Below the pieces are notes generated by a model. It made no database searches, was not told the DNA's origin, and worked only from the letters and a program-made list of their open reading frames with translations. DNA of 64,000 nucleotides. Origin: Ceratobasidium sp. AG-K. Lineage: Eukaryota > Basidiomycota > Agaricomycetes > Cantharellales > Ceratobasidiaceae. Shown here in pieces: positions 12,001 through 23,533 of the stretch (positions are counted from its first letter, which is position 1; each line of letters starts with the position of its first letter). Both the position numbers and the translations under genes were made by a program. Location of the stretch: positions 124,001 to 188,000 of the forward strand of contig JAWNGF010000009.1 in the NCBI GenBank assembly GCA_037039685.1, given 5' to 3'.

Positions 12001-14243
12001 AAGTGGAGAAGTGATCAACACGTGCAACATCATGTGTGCAATCAGGCGAGTTCGGGATGGAACTAAATGGTGGATTATCGATCAAGCCCCGGTGCTGAAT
12101 GAATCCAAGGTGCGTAAACCTTTGTCTTACTGCATTTGACTGAGCTATGCGATTGCTGGTTTACTAATAAAACACTTTCTAGTATTAGGAGCTATGTAAT
12201 TACAACTAGGAATGCTTATACCAATGATCTACACCCCGTACTACCCCACCCCTCAAAACCCCCGGACAATCCGGGAGTGGCTGACCGACCACCAATCACC
12301 CGTCCAAGGGTAACGATCACATCCGGAAGTAAGTTCGGCAATCCGGAGGTCCGGATCTGGAATCCGGAAGTCCAGTGAATCAAAGGGTTCTTCAGTCGGT
12401 GGCTATTTCGACATGTTAGGTGAGTTCCGTATGCTGCCACCGTGCGACGACCACGCAAAGTATGATACTGAATCTGATGTGTACGTGCAACGTGCCCGCG
12501 TACAGGCCTGTTGAATCAACGGCCTAGGCATTTACCAGAAACTCCTTCGCCATGATTGCTATGCTATTTCTGGTAAATAGAACTGTAATCGCACTTTTTC
12601 AAGCAGAAAACAAATTTCCGGTGCGCTCGCAATCAACGCCATGCACTGGGGAACATAAAATTCTGATAATTCTGGTTAGTGTCTTCTACAGTCCCAAGTT
12701 TGCTTTTATCAATAATTATTTGATCTACAGACAGATGTGTCAGGCACCAATACCACATCGAATCAAGTGACGGCAATCAAGGTAGCCAACGATACCGATC
12801 AAACTAATGGTACGATACCAACCTGGCAGAAATTCCAGAAACCAAACACTCAAGTCACATCGAACAAGAGAATCATCTCAGCGTTACTATCGGTCCATGC
12901 AACCCCGTGAGAACCGGACATGGAATGATCCTCAATTCGCCCGATTTGATGTCTTTTCATGTCCCTCGGATCGGGGCTTTTCTTGCATGTATATGCGCGC
13001 CTTTCGGCGATGATTACAATTCAAGTTTCCATTAACACTTCTCACTTTAGCTCTACCACTGTCATTCGACGTTATAATCAACTCCCAGGATGGGGGTTCA
13101 ATGGGGGCCCATCCTCCACTTTTGTGGTTTATTAACAAACCAGACGTTGCAACTTCAGGAAGTTTCTCCGAGTCCATAGTCTCTATAATGAACGATGCTG
13201 CTCCAGCGCACTTACCTGCATGGCAGCTTCGCCCTGGGTTTCATATCGAAGGGGAAGTCGCACTCGTCAAAAGAAGACTGATCACGTCGTCCGTATGGCA
13301 TGACCTGTTTATCAAGCTAGAGCCGGTAAGTAAACAGGTATGCTTTGATTTAAAACGAGTCTCTCACTACTTATCCCCGCTCATAGGTTTATAGAGAGGT
13401 TTCTTTGTATCCAATCAGTGAGTCCTCCGAGTCGAGCAACAGGATCATCGCTCGCTAAACAAGTTTCTCAGTCCTAACTTCTGCGACCGCGCTCGTTAAC
13501 GATAGTGTCGTGAATGTTACTCTTCGCCTTACTTTACAATCTGGCTCCAACTTCCTTGGCAACAAGCAGGAACTCTGGGATTCGAAGGGTGGGCTGAGAA
13601 ATCTTGATGAACTGATGATGTGCGATTTTGTTGAGGACTATAGAGCAAGCACAGTATTTGATGTACTTGAATCAGTCGGTGGTCCATTTGCACTGCTTCA
13701 GGCTGCGCATATAATACCGTTTGGAAGACCATTGTTCTGGGGGCTCACGGGTAAGAGACCTCAGAAATTTACTGCACCGGGGAGGCTTCGTAACATCACC
13801 TCTCAAGGCGCAAAGTTGATCACACCTTTCGGCCTTCTTGGCGCGTGGGCCTCTTGAGACTTTAAACAACGGCTTCGTGAACAGTATCACCGACAACCGA
13901 CGAGCGACGACCCGAATACGATCCAGATTGGCCCATTTTTACGCGACTTTGTGATCGACTTCTGTTCTGCTGAAGTAGTCCCAGAACAGGATCGCCAAAA
14001 CTCTCCTTCAGGTAGACCTGTACGCGAGAGTAACCAGGAGGAAGCAGTGGGCAGCCAAATGTGGGTAATTAATTTAATGAATGTACTAGTAGCGGACTTA
14101 ACGATCGTATAAATAGACCACTCATTCGGGTTAGTTCTTCCAACTCACCTCAGAGAGAGATGGCCACAGCACTCAATGGCAGTGAAAGCTCGGCTAATAA
14201 CTCTCGAGACGAGATTCGCCACACAGCACCATATGATCCATGA
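9039..14243 (+). pseudogene. Multicopy fungal transmembrane protein family, copy B, split by an insertion
   Basis: The 5' half (9039 to about 9848) matches copy A closely: ATG at 9039, an intact exon 1 reading SNWPLVVFWIVLALNDLF, then SDFARTNTYTGSI-like sequence and LRTYNTKNVLLGVG. Homology stops at about 9850 and resumes at about 12375 (aligning with 5155 of copy A). It continues through the middle exons (DAAPAHLPAWQLRPG, RRLITSSVWHDL), the DYRASTVFDVLESVGG membrane exon and the C-terminal block, ending at TGA 14241-14243. A TGA at 13855-13857 interrupts the frame just before DFKQRLREQYH. With the insertion and this stop it cannot give the full protein. Confidence 0.65.
9850..12375. mobile_element. 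Insertion of unknown type within transmembrane copy B
   Basis: About 2.5 kb is absent from copies A and C at this point. Both margins are rich in short TCCGAAG/TCCGGA-type motifs (9895-10025 and 12300-12377). Inside are TATATATA stretches (about 10850 and 11550) and a diverged repeat pair at about 10875-10900 and 10958-10985. No transposase, reverse transcriptase or other protein is readable, so this would be a non-autonomous or decayed element. I found neither clear terminal repeats nor a target duplication. Confidence 0.4.
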
Positions 14244-15307
14244 CCGGAAGTCTTTTTGGCCACACATTACATCATGATGATTCCCGGTGTAGTGCACAAG
14301 GTTGATTCACATTTGTCCAAACCCCAGCCAACTTATTTTTAACGTTTGCCCATGTGCGTGTGTACCTCACCTCAAATCGTTTTTTTCTCCAAGTTTCCTT
14401 GGTCTAAGGTCACCAATACATGCGTATGACTGGACAGCCTCCGTAAAACGTGTGTAAAAAAAATTCAAGGTGATATCGAATTTCACATCGCGCATCGATG
14501 AGAACGATTGACTCTGCCACATATTCTCGACTATACCTCATAGGTTGCTGCATATGAAAACTCGCTGGTCTCGAGGTCATGTTCACGCGCCAAGTCGGAG
14601 CGCGCATATATGGGCGCACCAGATGAAGGCGCGATCTCTCGCCATCGGCTAAAGTCTTTGACTGATCGCATAAGCGATCATTACGACACAGTAATATTTT
14701 CTCAACCTAATCCATCATATATGCGCATCGCGAGACCGGAATGTGACGTATGTGTAGCTCCAGCCTTGCGATCAATGTGGGCCAATTCCGTTTTTCTTGG
14801 GGAATGACCCTGTGGGTGCTTATGTAATCAGTAATGCGGTGCTCACCGGACAGGTTGTTACACCCCGGACACTCGGCGCCCTCTAAACCGACATATGTGC
14901 AATATATCTCTGTTCGTGCGCGATTACCCTTACAGGGATGACAACGACTGCGGTTTCGCTGCCGAGTCCACGGATTATCAACTGTGGTGGTGGTCAGAAG
15001 ACTATCGGTGTCCACGGCCGAGTTTCGAGGAGCAGCAGTCTGGACGAGAAGGGGCCCAGATCAGCCCAACGCAAAAAGCAAGCGAAAGGAAGACGACGTG
15101 AATTTGTTGTCGGTTGTCAGAGTCAAGGGACAAAAAGGTGCTGAAACGGCTCATGACTTGCGCGTGACCTGCAGGTGCGACGGTGATCCGTGAGTTGGGG
15201 CGTTTTTGAGGGTCGGGGCGGCCATGGCGCAATCAGCTGGTCTGTAAAACGTGTGCTCAATACAAGATTTAGATGTGATTCGGATACAAATCACCACCCC
15301 CCTGCCA
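14244..15307. other. Intergenic region upstream of GDH2
   Basis: Only short unconvincing open frames are present. Nothing is recognised apart from the GDH2 promoter at its right end. Confidence 0.4.
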
Positions 15308-15315
15308 TATAAAAG
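15308..15315 (+). promoter_or_regulatory. TATA box of GDH2
   Basis: TATAAAAG lies 68 bp upstream of the GDH2 start codon and is followed by a pyrimidine-rich stretch (CTCTCTCCTCT), a layout usual for strongly expressed fungal genes. Confidence 0.6.
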
Positions 15316-15382
15316 CATCACCTCCTGACCGAGCTGATCAACTCTCTCCTCTAACTTACGTCCATTCTCGTCTCTACTCGCC

Positions 15383-18300
15383 ATGGATAGCTCTGCGCAT
15401 GGCGTGCACGCCAATCCAGTCAACACCCATCTCTCTGTCCCTAGCGGCGCGTCGACTCCGGGTCGCAATGCTAGTGATCCCAGTTTGAACAGGATCAAAA
15501 ACTTGCCGTATGTCACGACGTCAGAGACAATATATCTGTATTGACATTGCTACAGAGGGTACACAACCCCAGTATTCACGCGCAAGGATGAACAACGCAA
15601 GGAAGTCGAGGCCAGCGTAGCTTCGAAAGGATTTATGCCCCCTGAGCTCGTCAAACTCGAAGTTGGCTGGTTCTACGAGTAGGTCAACTCGATCACCTCT
15701 CTGGTCGCAAACTGACTTGTATTTAGCTCTCTCGGCATCGACGACACGTACTTTGCCAATGAGCCCGTCTCTATCATCACCGATCACATTCTCGCCCTGT
15801 TCGGTGCCAAAATTATGGCCTTTACGCAGCACGACGCGAACAAGCTAGTCATCGATCTCGAGCAGATCTCCCCCGAAGGCGATCGTGCTACGTTTATCCA
15901 TACCAGCGCACCTGGTATCACGTCCAATGATGGCCCTGGCGCGACTTGTGAAGCTCGGTGAGTATGCGTTCTTGGCCCTCAGATCTCATTGGATATTCGA
16001 CGCGTCGTGGTTGGACATTCGGACGATGGGCTGAGGGATCACCTCGCACGTGCCAGATGGCAAGAACGGCCGGAACGTGTTAGCCACTACTGTCCGATTT
16101 GACATCCGGTCCAATCCCTTCCGCCATTCTCATCCTGATATACATTTATTCTGACGATCTCGCCTTGACAGTGTCGACGCCCAATACCTCGATGGCTCAA
16201 CTCCCGAAGCAGCGTACCGTCTCGAAACCTACCGCTCGGGGGGATCGATCAGCGCTTCTGCTTCCCAACAACTCCGCTGCTACTTTGTTCAGAAATGCCA
16301 GTTCCCTCCCGCCGAGGCGAAGAAGACCATCAAGGGTGAGGATGGTGTGGAGCGTACCGATATCCGCACCGTGTCGGACAAATCCTTTTTGGAAAAGGCG
16401 ACGGACAACACCCTTGAGGTCTATCAGCAGGTCATGTGGAATGTCGAGGAACGCTTTGGGCCCGTGATCGAGATGTTCGAGGTGGGTTTTGTGTTTTAGG
16501 CTCGAACGTGGATTTTGAGTTTGTGCCTAGGTTGAAGGCACCCGCGAGCGCCGAGTGGTAATTGGTTATCGTATGGGTGACACCAAGCGATTCTTCAGCG
16601 CTCTGTCTGACCTTTACCACTTCTACGGCCTGTTCTCGGCCAGGAAGTATGTCGGTATGTGATTGTCAAGTCCTGTCCCGGAACGTCCTTTATTGACGTT
16701 ACATTACAGAACAATTTGCAAACGGTATTACGATCATCTGTGAGTTTGTAATTAGTTTACGGCCGACTGCGACTGACTCCATCGGCCGTAGCCTTGTACT
16801 TGAACCCCCTTCCGGGCACCAATGCGCCTCCCATCGAGCACTCGATTCACCAAGTGATCAAGGAGACTTCTCTGCTTTACTGTCTGCCTGACAACCCGTT
16901 CTTCCGGTGAGTCCTTCAACGTCGTGACCTGCGTGCCGAATTTTAATTGTTTGTCTCGTAGCGGGACAACTACCAGCGGTACTGCAGGTGTTTCCAACCT
17001 CCACGGCTCGCACGCGGTCCAAGAAGCCACTTATGCTTACGCTGGGTGGATCTTCGCTCAGCACTTCTGCAACCGTCTCGGAGCTTCGTACGGAGCTCTT
17101 CGCGATGTGCTCGACGAGTCGAATGCAGTACATGCTGAGGTCTTGAACAACATCAAGGTCCGATTCAGGGAGGAAACTTTCACCCGAGAGAGTATTGGAG
17201 AGGTTATCAGTGCCTATCCCGAGCTGGTATGTCTGAGCGATAGTCGTAGAGGCCGTGTTTTTGACGCGTTTTCCGGTGGATAGATTCGCATGCTTTATGT
17301 CAATTTTGCAATGACACATTATCCTGCCCAAGACGAGGCAAGCCAGCTTATGTATGTACCTCTTAGACTCGGGCTTGGGTGATTCTAACGGACGCTCCAG
17401 GCCTACACTCTCGTACCAACGCCTACAGACCGAGCAACCGCTCAGCGACGAAGAACTTTACGACAAGTTGCGACGAACTGTTCCGAATAAGCAAGAACTC
17501 CAGGTTTTGGAGAGCTTCCTCATCTTCAACAAGTTAGTTCCGCTACGCTCACTCCCCACGCGACGACCTCTAACCAGTTGCTCCGGCCGATAGGCATGTC
17601 CTGAAGACCAACTTCTACCAGCCTACCAAGGTCGCACTGTCCTTCCGCCTCGCGCCTAACTTCTTGCCCGAGGTCGAGTACCCCAAGCAACCGTATGGCA
17701 TGTTCTTCGTCATCGGGTCGGAATTCCGTGGTTTCCATATCCGATTCCGTGACGTTGCCCGTGGTGGTATCCGTATCGTTAGGTCGAGGAACAAGGAGAA
17801 CTACTCAATCAACCAGCGTATGCTGTAAGCAACGTCTCGCCTCGTGCGATTTGGATGCTGACCTTGTGATAGCTTCGACGAAAACTATGCGCTCGCCGCG
17901 ACCCAGACTTTGAAGAACAAGGATATCCCCGAGAGCGGTGCCAAGGGTACGATCCTGCCGAGCTTGGGAGCGTCTCCCGAAATGTGCTTCCAGAAATACG
18001 TTGATGTGAGTAGAAGCTTGAACCGGTTTGGAGTAAAGTTGACGGGCGTTTGTTAGGCCATCATCGATTTGCTTATCCCTGGCCACACTCCTGGCATCAA
18101 AGATCCGCTTGTTGATCTTTACGGCGAGCCCGAATTACTGTTCTTCGGCCCTGATGAAGGTACCGCGGACATGATGGACTGGGCAGCGAGTAAGTTCAAA
18201 TAAAAAATTCCTGCCTCATATTTTTGATGTGTTACCTCAGACCATGCTCGCTCGCGTGGTGCACCTTGGTGGAAGTCATTTACCACTGGCAAGAGCGCCA

Positions 18301-19615
18301 AGATGCTCGGCGGTGTGCCTCACGATACCTATGGCATGACTTCGCTCTCGGTTCGCCAGTATATTTTGGCGATTTACAAGCAATTTGGGTTGAAGGAGAA
18401 GGATGTCACCAAGGTGCAGACTGGTGGACCAGACGGCGATTTGGGATCGAGTAAGTAACACTTCGTCTGAGGATCCGAAAAGGTACTGATTGTTATTTTT
18501 AGACGAGATTCTTCTCAGCTCCGACAAGACTGTGGCTGTCATTGACGGCAGTGGTGTGTTGGCCGATCCCGCTGGTATTGACCGTACCGAGCTTGTCCGC
18601 TTGGCCAAGGCTCGCAAGATGATTTCCAACTTTGACAAGTCCAAGCTGAGCAAGGATGGTTACGTTGTTCTCTGCGAGCAGCACGATGTTAAGCTTCCTT
18701 GTGAGTAATCTCGTCGTTTTAGCTGGAGTATGAGCCTCATCTTCGTTTCCAGCCGGCGAGGTTATTGCCGATGGCACCGACTTCAGGAACAACGCTCATC
18801 TTAGGTTCAAGGCCGATATCCTGGTTCCTTGCGGTGGCCGGTAAGTCTTCTTAAATATCACGCTGAACCATAAACTGACGTTGTTGGTGACAGTCCCGAG
18901 GCCGTTAACATTTCCAATGTCGCTCGTTTGATCGATCACGACGGAAAGCCTCACTTCAAGTACATCGTCGAGGGTGCCAACTTGTTCATTACCCAGCAGG
19001 CCAGGTTGTACCTGGAGAAGCGCCGCGTCGTCTTGTTCAAGGACTCGAGTGCGAACAAGGTATGTGCTCTCGTCTTAGCGGATTGAGGACCTGGTCTAAC
19101 AGACCTCCTAGGGTGGTGTCACATCGTCGTCACTCGAAGTCCTCGCTGGACTGAGTCTCTCCGATTCCGAGTACGTCGAACACATGATCTTCAAGGACGG
19201 AAAGCCCTCTCCCTTCTACCAGAGCTACGTCAAGGACATCCAAAATATAATTACCGACAATGCTTCCCTCGAAGCTGGGTGCATCCAACGCGAGTTCCAG
19301 CGTATCAACGGCTCCAAGCCCCGTACTCTCATCTCGGACGAGCTCTCGAGCAAGCTCAACGACCTCCAGGCCGAACTTGAATCCTCCGACCTCTTTGATG
19401 ATGTCGCGAGCCGCCGTGGAGTCCTTGGGCGTGCAATTCCCCAGACTCTCGTCAAGCAAGTTGGCATTGACACCCTGCTCGAGCGCTTGCCCGAGCCGTA
19501 CCAGCGCGCCTTGTTCTCTAGCTGGGTTGCCGCGCACTTTATCTACAAGTACGGCGTCAACGGTACGAGCGTCAACTTCTTCAACTTTGCCAGGACGCTC
19601 TCGGCCGACGCGTAG
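15383..19615 (+). CDS. GDH2: NAD-specific glutamate dehydrogenase (EC 1.4.1.2)
   Basis: The enzyme oxidatively deaminates glutamate to 2-oxoglutarate and ammonium with NAD+, and is the catabolic partner of NADP-GDH. Eighteen exons in phase give 1061 aa, the usual size of the fungal large NAD-GDH: 15383-15507, 15556-15678, 15727-15957, 16172-16481, 16531-16654, 16710-16739, 16792-16906, 16962-17226, 17284-17351, 17401-17532, 17594-17824, 17873-18005, 18057-18189, 18241-18450, 18503-18700, 18753-18840, 18894-19059 and 19112-19615. Key motifs are RDVARGGIRIV (about aa 565), ESGAKGTIL, FFGPDEGTADMMDW, SRGAPWWKSFTTGKS, TGGPDGDLGSNEI and KYIVEGANLF. One exon is only 30 nt. The intron 15958-16171 is unusually long (214 bp) beside neighbours of about 50 bp. 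A TATA box lies at 15308. Confidence 0.97.
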
Positions 19616-20058
19616 ACTGGCCGGGAATACAAAAGAAAATGGGATTGTGATGATGTGTAAAATAGTTGCTTTTTGAGTTTTTGGTTGTGCCTAATGACGC
19701 TATCCTATGGGAGATGCATACATGTTCACGTTTGTTACGTAGAAATCAAAATTTCGTTTAACATTTAATTTCTGGAAGGCGATGACTAAGCTCAAACAAG
19801 TTCAAATGTCAGATGGCACGGACCCTGAATGCAAAGCAAGCCAAACTCATTTGGTAGCTACCCCTATTCCGCCTGCGTCATTACGCCCTCTGCTACCACT
19901 GTCTCGCTCTCCTTGTGGACTCTTGTTCGTGTCACTCGGGAATGATCCACGCCTTTACAACACAAAATTGACGCCTTACGACCCGCATTGCCACGACTTA
20001 CGACTTACGACTTACGATTAACGACTTAGGAGCTCGCACTCTAGTTCTGCGTCTTAAA
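19616..20058. other. Intergenic region between GDH2 and the DUF4203 gene
   Basis: Contains the GDH2 3' end and a short run of the unit ACGACTTACG near 19978-20030. No gene is seen. Confidence 0.4.
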
Positions 20059-22023
20059 ATGCATACCACAGGTTTCGTCACAGGTATGAACGCATTAATT
20101 TCCTATGCCTATAGCTGACGGATTATCTAGCTACCACTATCTTGCACTCACCATACCACCTCGTTTATGCTCTCCCTTTATTGTTCATCTCCATCACCCT
20201 GTTATTCGCGGGTACATTCCTTACCCTTGATAGAACGAGATCTTTTGCTAGCTCCTCGGATGTCAAGCAAAAGCCTCCGATTTACAGGCTAGAGTCTGGA
20301 ATTGGCGGTTTGGCCATCGGGTGGGCACTCGGAGGTGGGCTACTTGTTCAATTGAAACAATCGCTGAAACCCAAACGAGATTTATGCAGCTCATATATCA
20401 ACTTTGATTTCATTACTTATTCTCAACCAAACCGAAACAGCTCGTCTTAGTTCACCAGTTTTCTGTTTATCTGGTTGTCGTCCGCTGTTATTTTGGCCCT
20501 GGTATGCGGCCGTTGGAAATACGCTGCTCTGGTGCTTGGTGGAGTTCTAGGCGGGTGAGCGACCCCTGTAGGACTCCGATTATAGCTAATACCTTTTACT
20601 TGTTTTCTCAGCGCCTGTGCTGGCCTCATACTGGCGATATCACTTCACCCTTCCCTTGTAGCTCGACTCGCCCTGGCTCTAGTAGTCACAATCCTCCTCA
20701 CTGTCGGCGCTCTGTTGCCCTTTCCGCTCGTACAACACACCTGCTTGCGAATTGGCACATCTGCTGCCGGTGCGGCCGGTATAATCAACGCCTGCGCGAT
20801 CCTGGGTAGCTCGGTAACTAGTAACAAACTAGCCAGCTGGGCAAATGCGTGGCTACACTTCATTCTTTTGCACGATTCCGACTCGGCTGAGCTCCAATGG
20901 GGATCAGGAAAAGCTAAGGGACTGACCGCTGCTGCGTACTTTCTTTGGATGATTGGTGCAGCCTGTGATTGGTGGTTGAAACGTCGTGTTGGCGAAGACC
21001 CAGACGAGGTAGGTCGTAGCTCATGGTTTTGATTTATATCAGATACTGACATTGTGCTAGGCTTGGGACAACGTACTTGCGTCATACTCGGCTTCCTTCC
21101 CCCCGGAGTCGTCTAGAACAGGCAAATTTGCCCCTATCAAGTCACGCTGGGCAATCTTGAAGGAGAAATTACAGCCGAGTCCGACTGAAAACTACACCGA
21201 AAAGCCACTGCTATTCCCACCTGACTCGCAACTTGCTCGCAGCACACCCACTCCCCACCGAGGCCCCAAACCACCACCAGTGTTTCGCCCTCACAATCCC
21301 GGGAATTTTACGCCCGATCCTTACTTTTCAGACTCTGATTCCGATCTTGGAGACGGAGGAAAATCCGCTCCTAGGCCGGCACAGGAGCGCAATTGGACCG
21401 CGTCTACGAATTATTCAGATGCAACGCTAGTAAGCCCACGACCAGAGCGGCCGAGAAGGTACCGTGGAATGGGCGGAGCATACGGCCACCCGGTATTTAC
21501 GTCCAGTCCAGCCAATTCACAACTGGAGTATGGAGACAAGGATGCCGAGCGCAACCCTGATTTGAACCTAGGCATCCATCGGATCGACCCTTCCAAGGAC
21601 GACGACAAGGACTGGAAGCCTGTGTTTCTCAAGCGCAGTGAATCGATTAAATCTACCAAGGCCGAAATTGTAGTAGGACCAGGGGAGGACCACAGTCAAG
21701 ACGTGACAAGTGCGCATTCCGCCGCGGTACTTTCGGCATCCCGGGACCGCTCTACCTCGTACACACCGCTAGGAGGAAATTCTGGAGCAAGAACGCCGGT
21801 GTATGCGCATCACGGCGCTACTTTGGCCACCCCTGGGCTCGTGCCCGCAACTCCTTCCTTGATTCAAGCCATGGATCGAATATCGAGAGCACAAATGTTG
21901 GCATACGCTGGAGGCGCAACCACGTCGCCGATGAGTGTTTATCAGGACCACCCGCTGCGAAACCCCGCGATGAGACCTACCGAGACTCAAGAGAACAGGT
22001 TCAGGGCTTGCCCCAATCAATGA
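20059..22023 (+). CDS. TMEM198/TM7SF3-like (DUF4203) multi-pass membrane protein
   Basis: The ATG at 20059 gives a short first exon (to 20083) that splices to 20131. Hydrophobic helices follow: YALPLLFISITLLFAGTFL, GGLAIGWALGG, FLFIWLSSAVILALVCG, YAALVLGGVLGG, LALALVVTILLTVGALL and GTSAAGAAGIINACAILG, then GSGKAKGLTAAAYFLWMIGA and ACDWWLKRRVGEDPDE. This run of small-residue-rich helices is typical of the fungal DUF4203 membrane domain. A long, hydrophilic, proline- and serine-rich tail (21061-22023) is probably cytosolic and disordered. The exon junction near 20318-20460 is uncertain: an in-frame TAG at 20448-20450 must be spliced out, and either GGTTTTCTG or TTCACCAGT may begin the next exon. 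Molecular function is unknown. Confidence 0.75.
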
Positions 22024-23533
22024 ACCAGGGGGATGACTATCGATGGAGAGGATTTTGGGCGGACGTTCAACGCAAGGCAGCGGAGCCGTGAATTTATTTA
22101 GGGTTAGATTTTACGTGCACTCAGATTTACGACCTTTTACGACACCTTCGATATTCTTTTTTTCGCCGCTAGTTAGCAATTACACTCTATTTGGTAGTTC
22201 TTTAATCCTCTTGGCGAAGCATTTACGTAGTGACTCAAGATCAAGGTATTGGTTTTTTTTTGGCTAGATGGTCGCAACCGAAGAAACGTACATGCACGCC
22301 TGGGTCCAATGTCCCGCCAGGCTTGAATCAAAAGAGGAAATCAAAATACTTGAAGGTGACCTGGGTTAGTCAAGAGGTTGATGCAGCACAACTATCAACG
22401 ACATCAATCAGCTTGCGCTAGTGTTCGTCCCACCCGCCCATGGTGACGGTCTAAAAGTTTCCCGAGAGTTTCATAGTCCAGGATAAATTCGACCGACGCC
22501 AGCGTGTCAACCAACTTGCCCGAGGGCAGGCCAGGGCGCCGCAGGTCACGCTCGGGTAGTCCCTATGTTTCAGCTCCCCACACGAGATAAGCAGCTGTTT
22601 GACGGTTGTCATGTACAGGACGCCTCTCTCGAGCTTTTCTCTTTGATATAGCCATCAATTGGCCCGAGGAACATTGGGTGATTCAAAGGCTTTTGATAAA
22701 CCTGGCCAGAATGATTTTGAGGACTGGTCTCGGGTTGCTGAAACTAGGCCATCAACAACAGTCTATTCAATTTATTGAAGTCGCATTTGAGAATGACTTG
22801 TGGATGATCAGTTTGTTTGGAGTGCCTGGGGTGCCTAGGCCAAGAGCTACAGTAATTCTATAATGACCCTTTGGTCTAGACCTCCTTTGTCCATTTAATA
22901 TTTTAGCGCCACGGATCGTCTGGATGAGTGGGTTGGTAATAGATAGTTCCAGTGAGTTTCCGCAGACTTACAACTAGGTAGGTTCCGGACTCACGCTAGT
23001 ATCTAACATAGTACTCCTGATACGTTCCTCTTTCCCCCACTATCGCTTATGTACTGCCCACCGATTCTGCCGGTTCTCCTTGTAGCTCTAGTAATATTTC
23101 GGTTTGGGTTCATGACCCATTCGTCTCGTGACTTAGTTAATGTAATCAATCGCAGCCCCGCACATTTCCCTTTGGTGTGCAAATCGAAGACTTCCACCAT
23201 CATCGACATCATCGTCTAGACCCTACGCTGTGGATACCTGGTGCGCCATGTTCAACTACCTATGTCCTATCTGTTAGTATGCTCTATGGAAAAATACCAG
23301 CGTGCATTCATTTCAATCTCCAGTGTGTTCGGTTCCGCCACAGCCAGCAATAAGGCCGAGCCAGGCCCCTGGGCAACTTAAACCCGGAGTGTTGATCGAG
23401 AGCGCATGTTCGTTTCCGCTTCAGGGTTTCGCTGTCATACTAGGGCTTTGATGTGACCCATGACGTTCATATATGAACGGGTCTGGTTAAAACGCGTTCC
23501 CTCTTGCTTTCCCTTGCATCGGCTGCAACTCCC
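22024..23533. other. Intergenic region
   Basis: About 1.5 kb without a recognised gene, RNA or repeat. Open frames here are short and lack family features. Confidence 0.4.

Noticed and set aside
9850..12375. LTR retrotransposon
   Set aside because: No matching terminal repeats, primer binding site or polymerase sequence could be seen, so I leave the type open.
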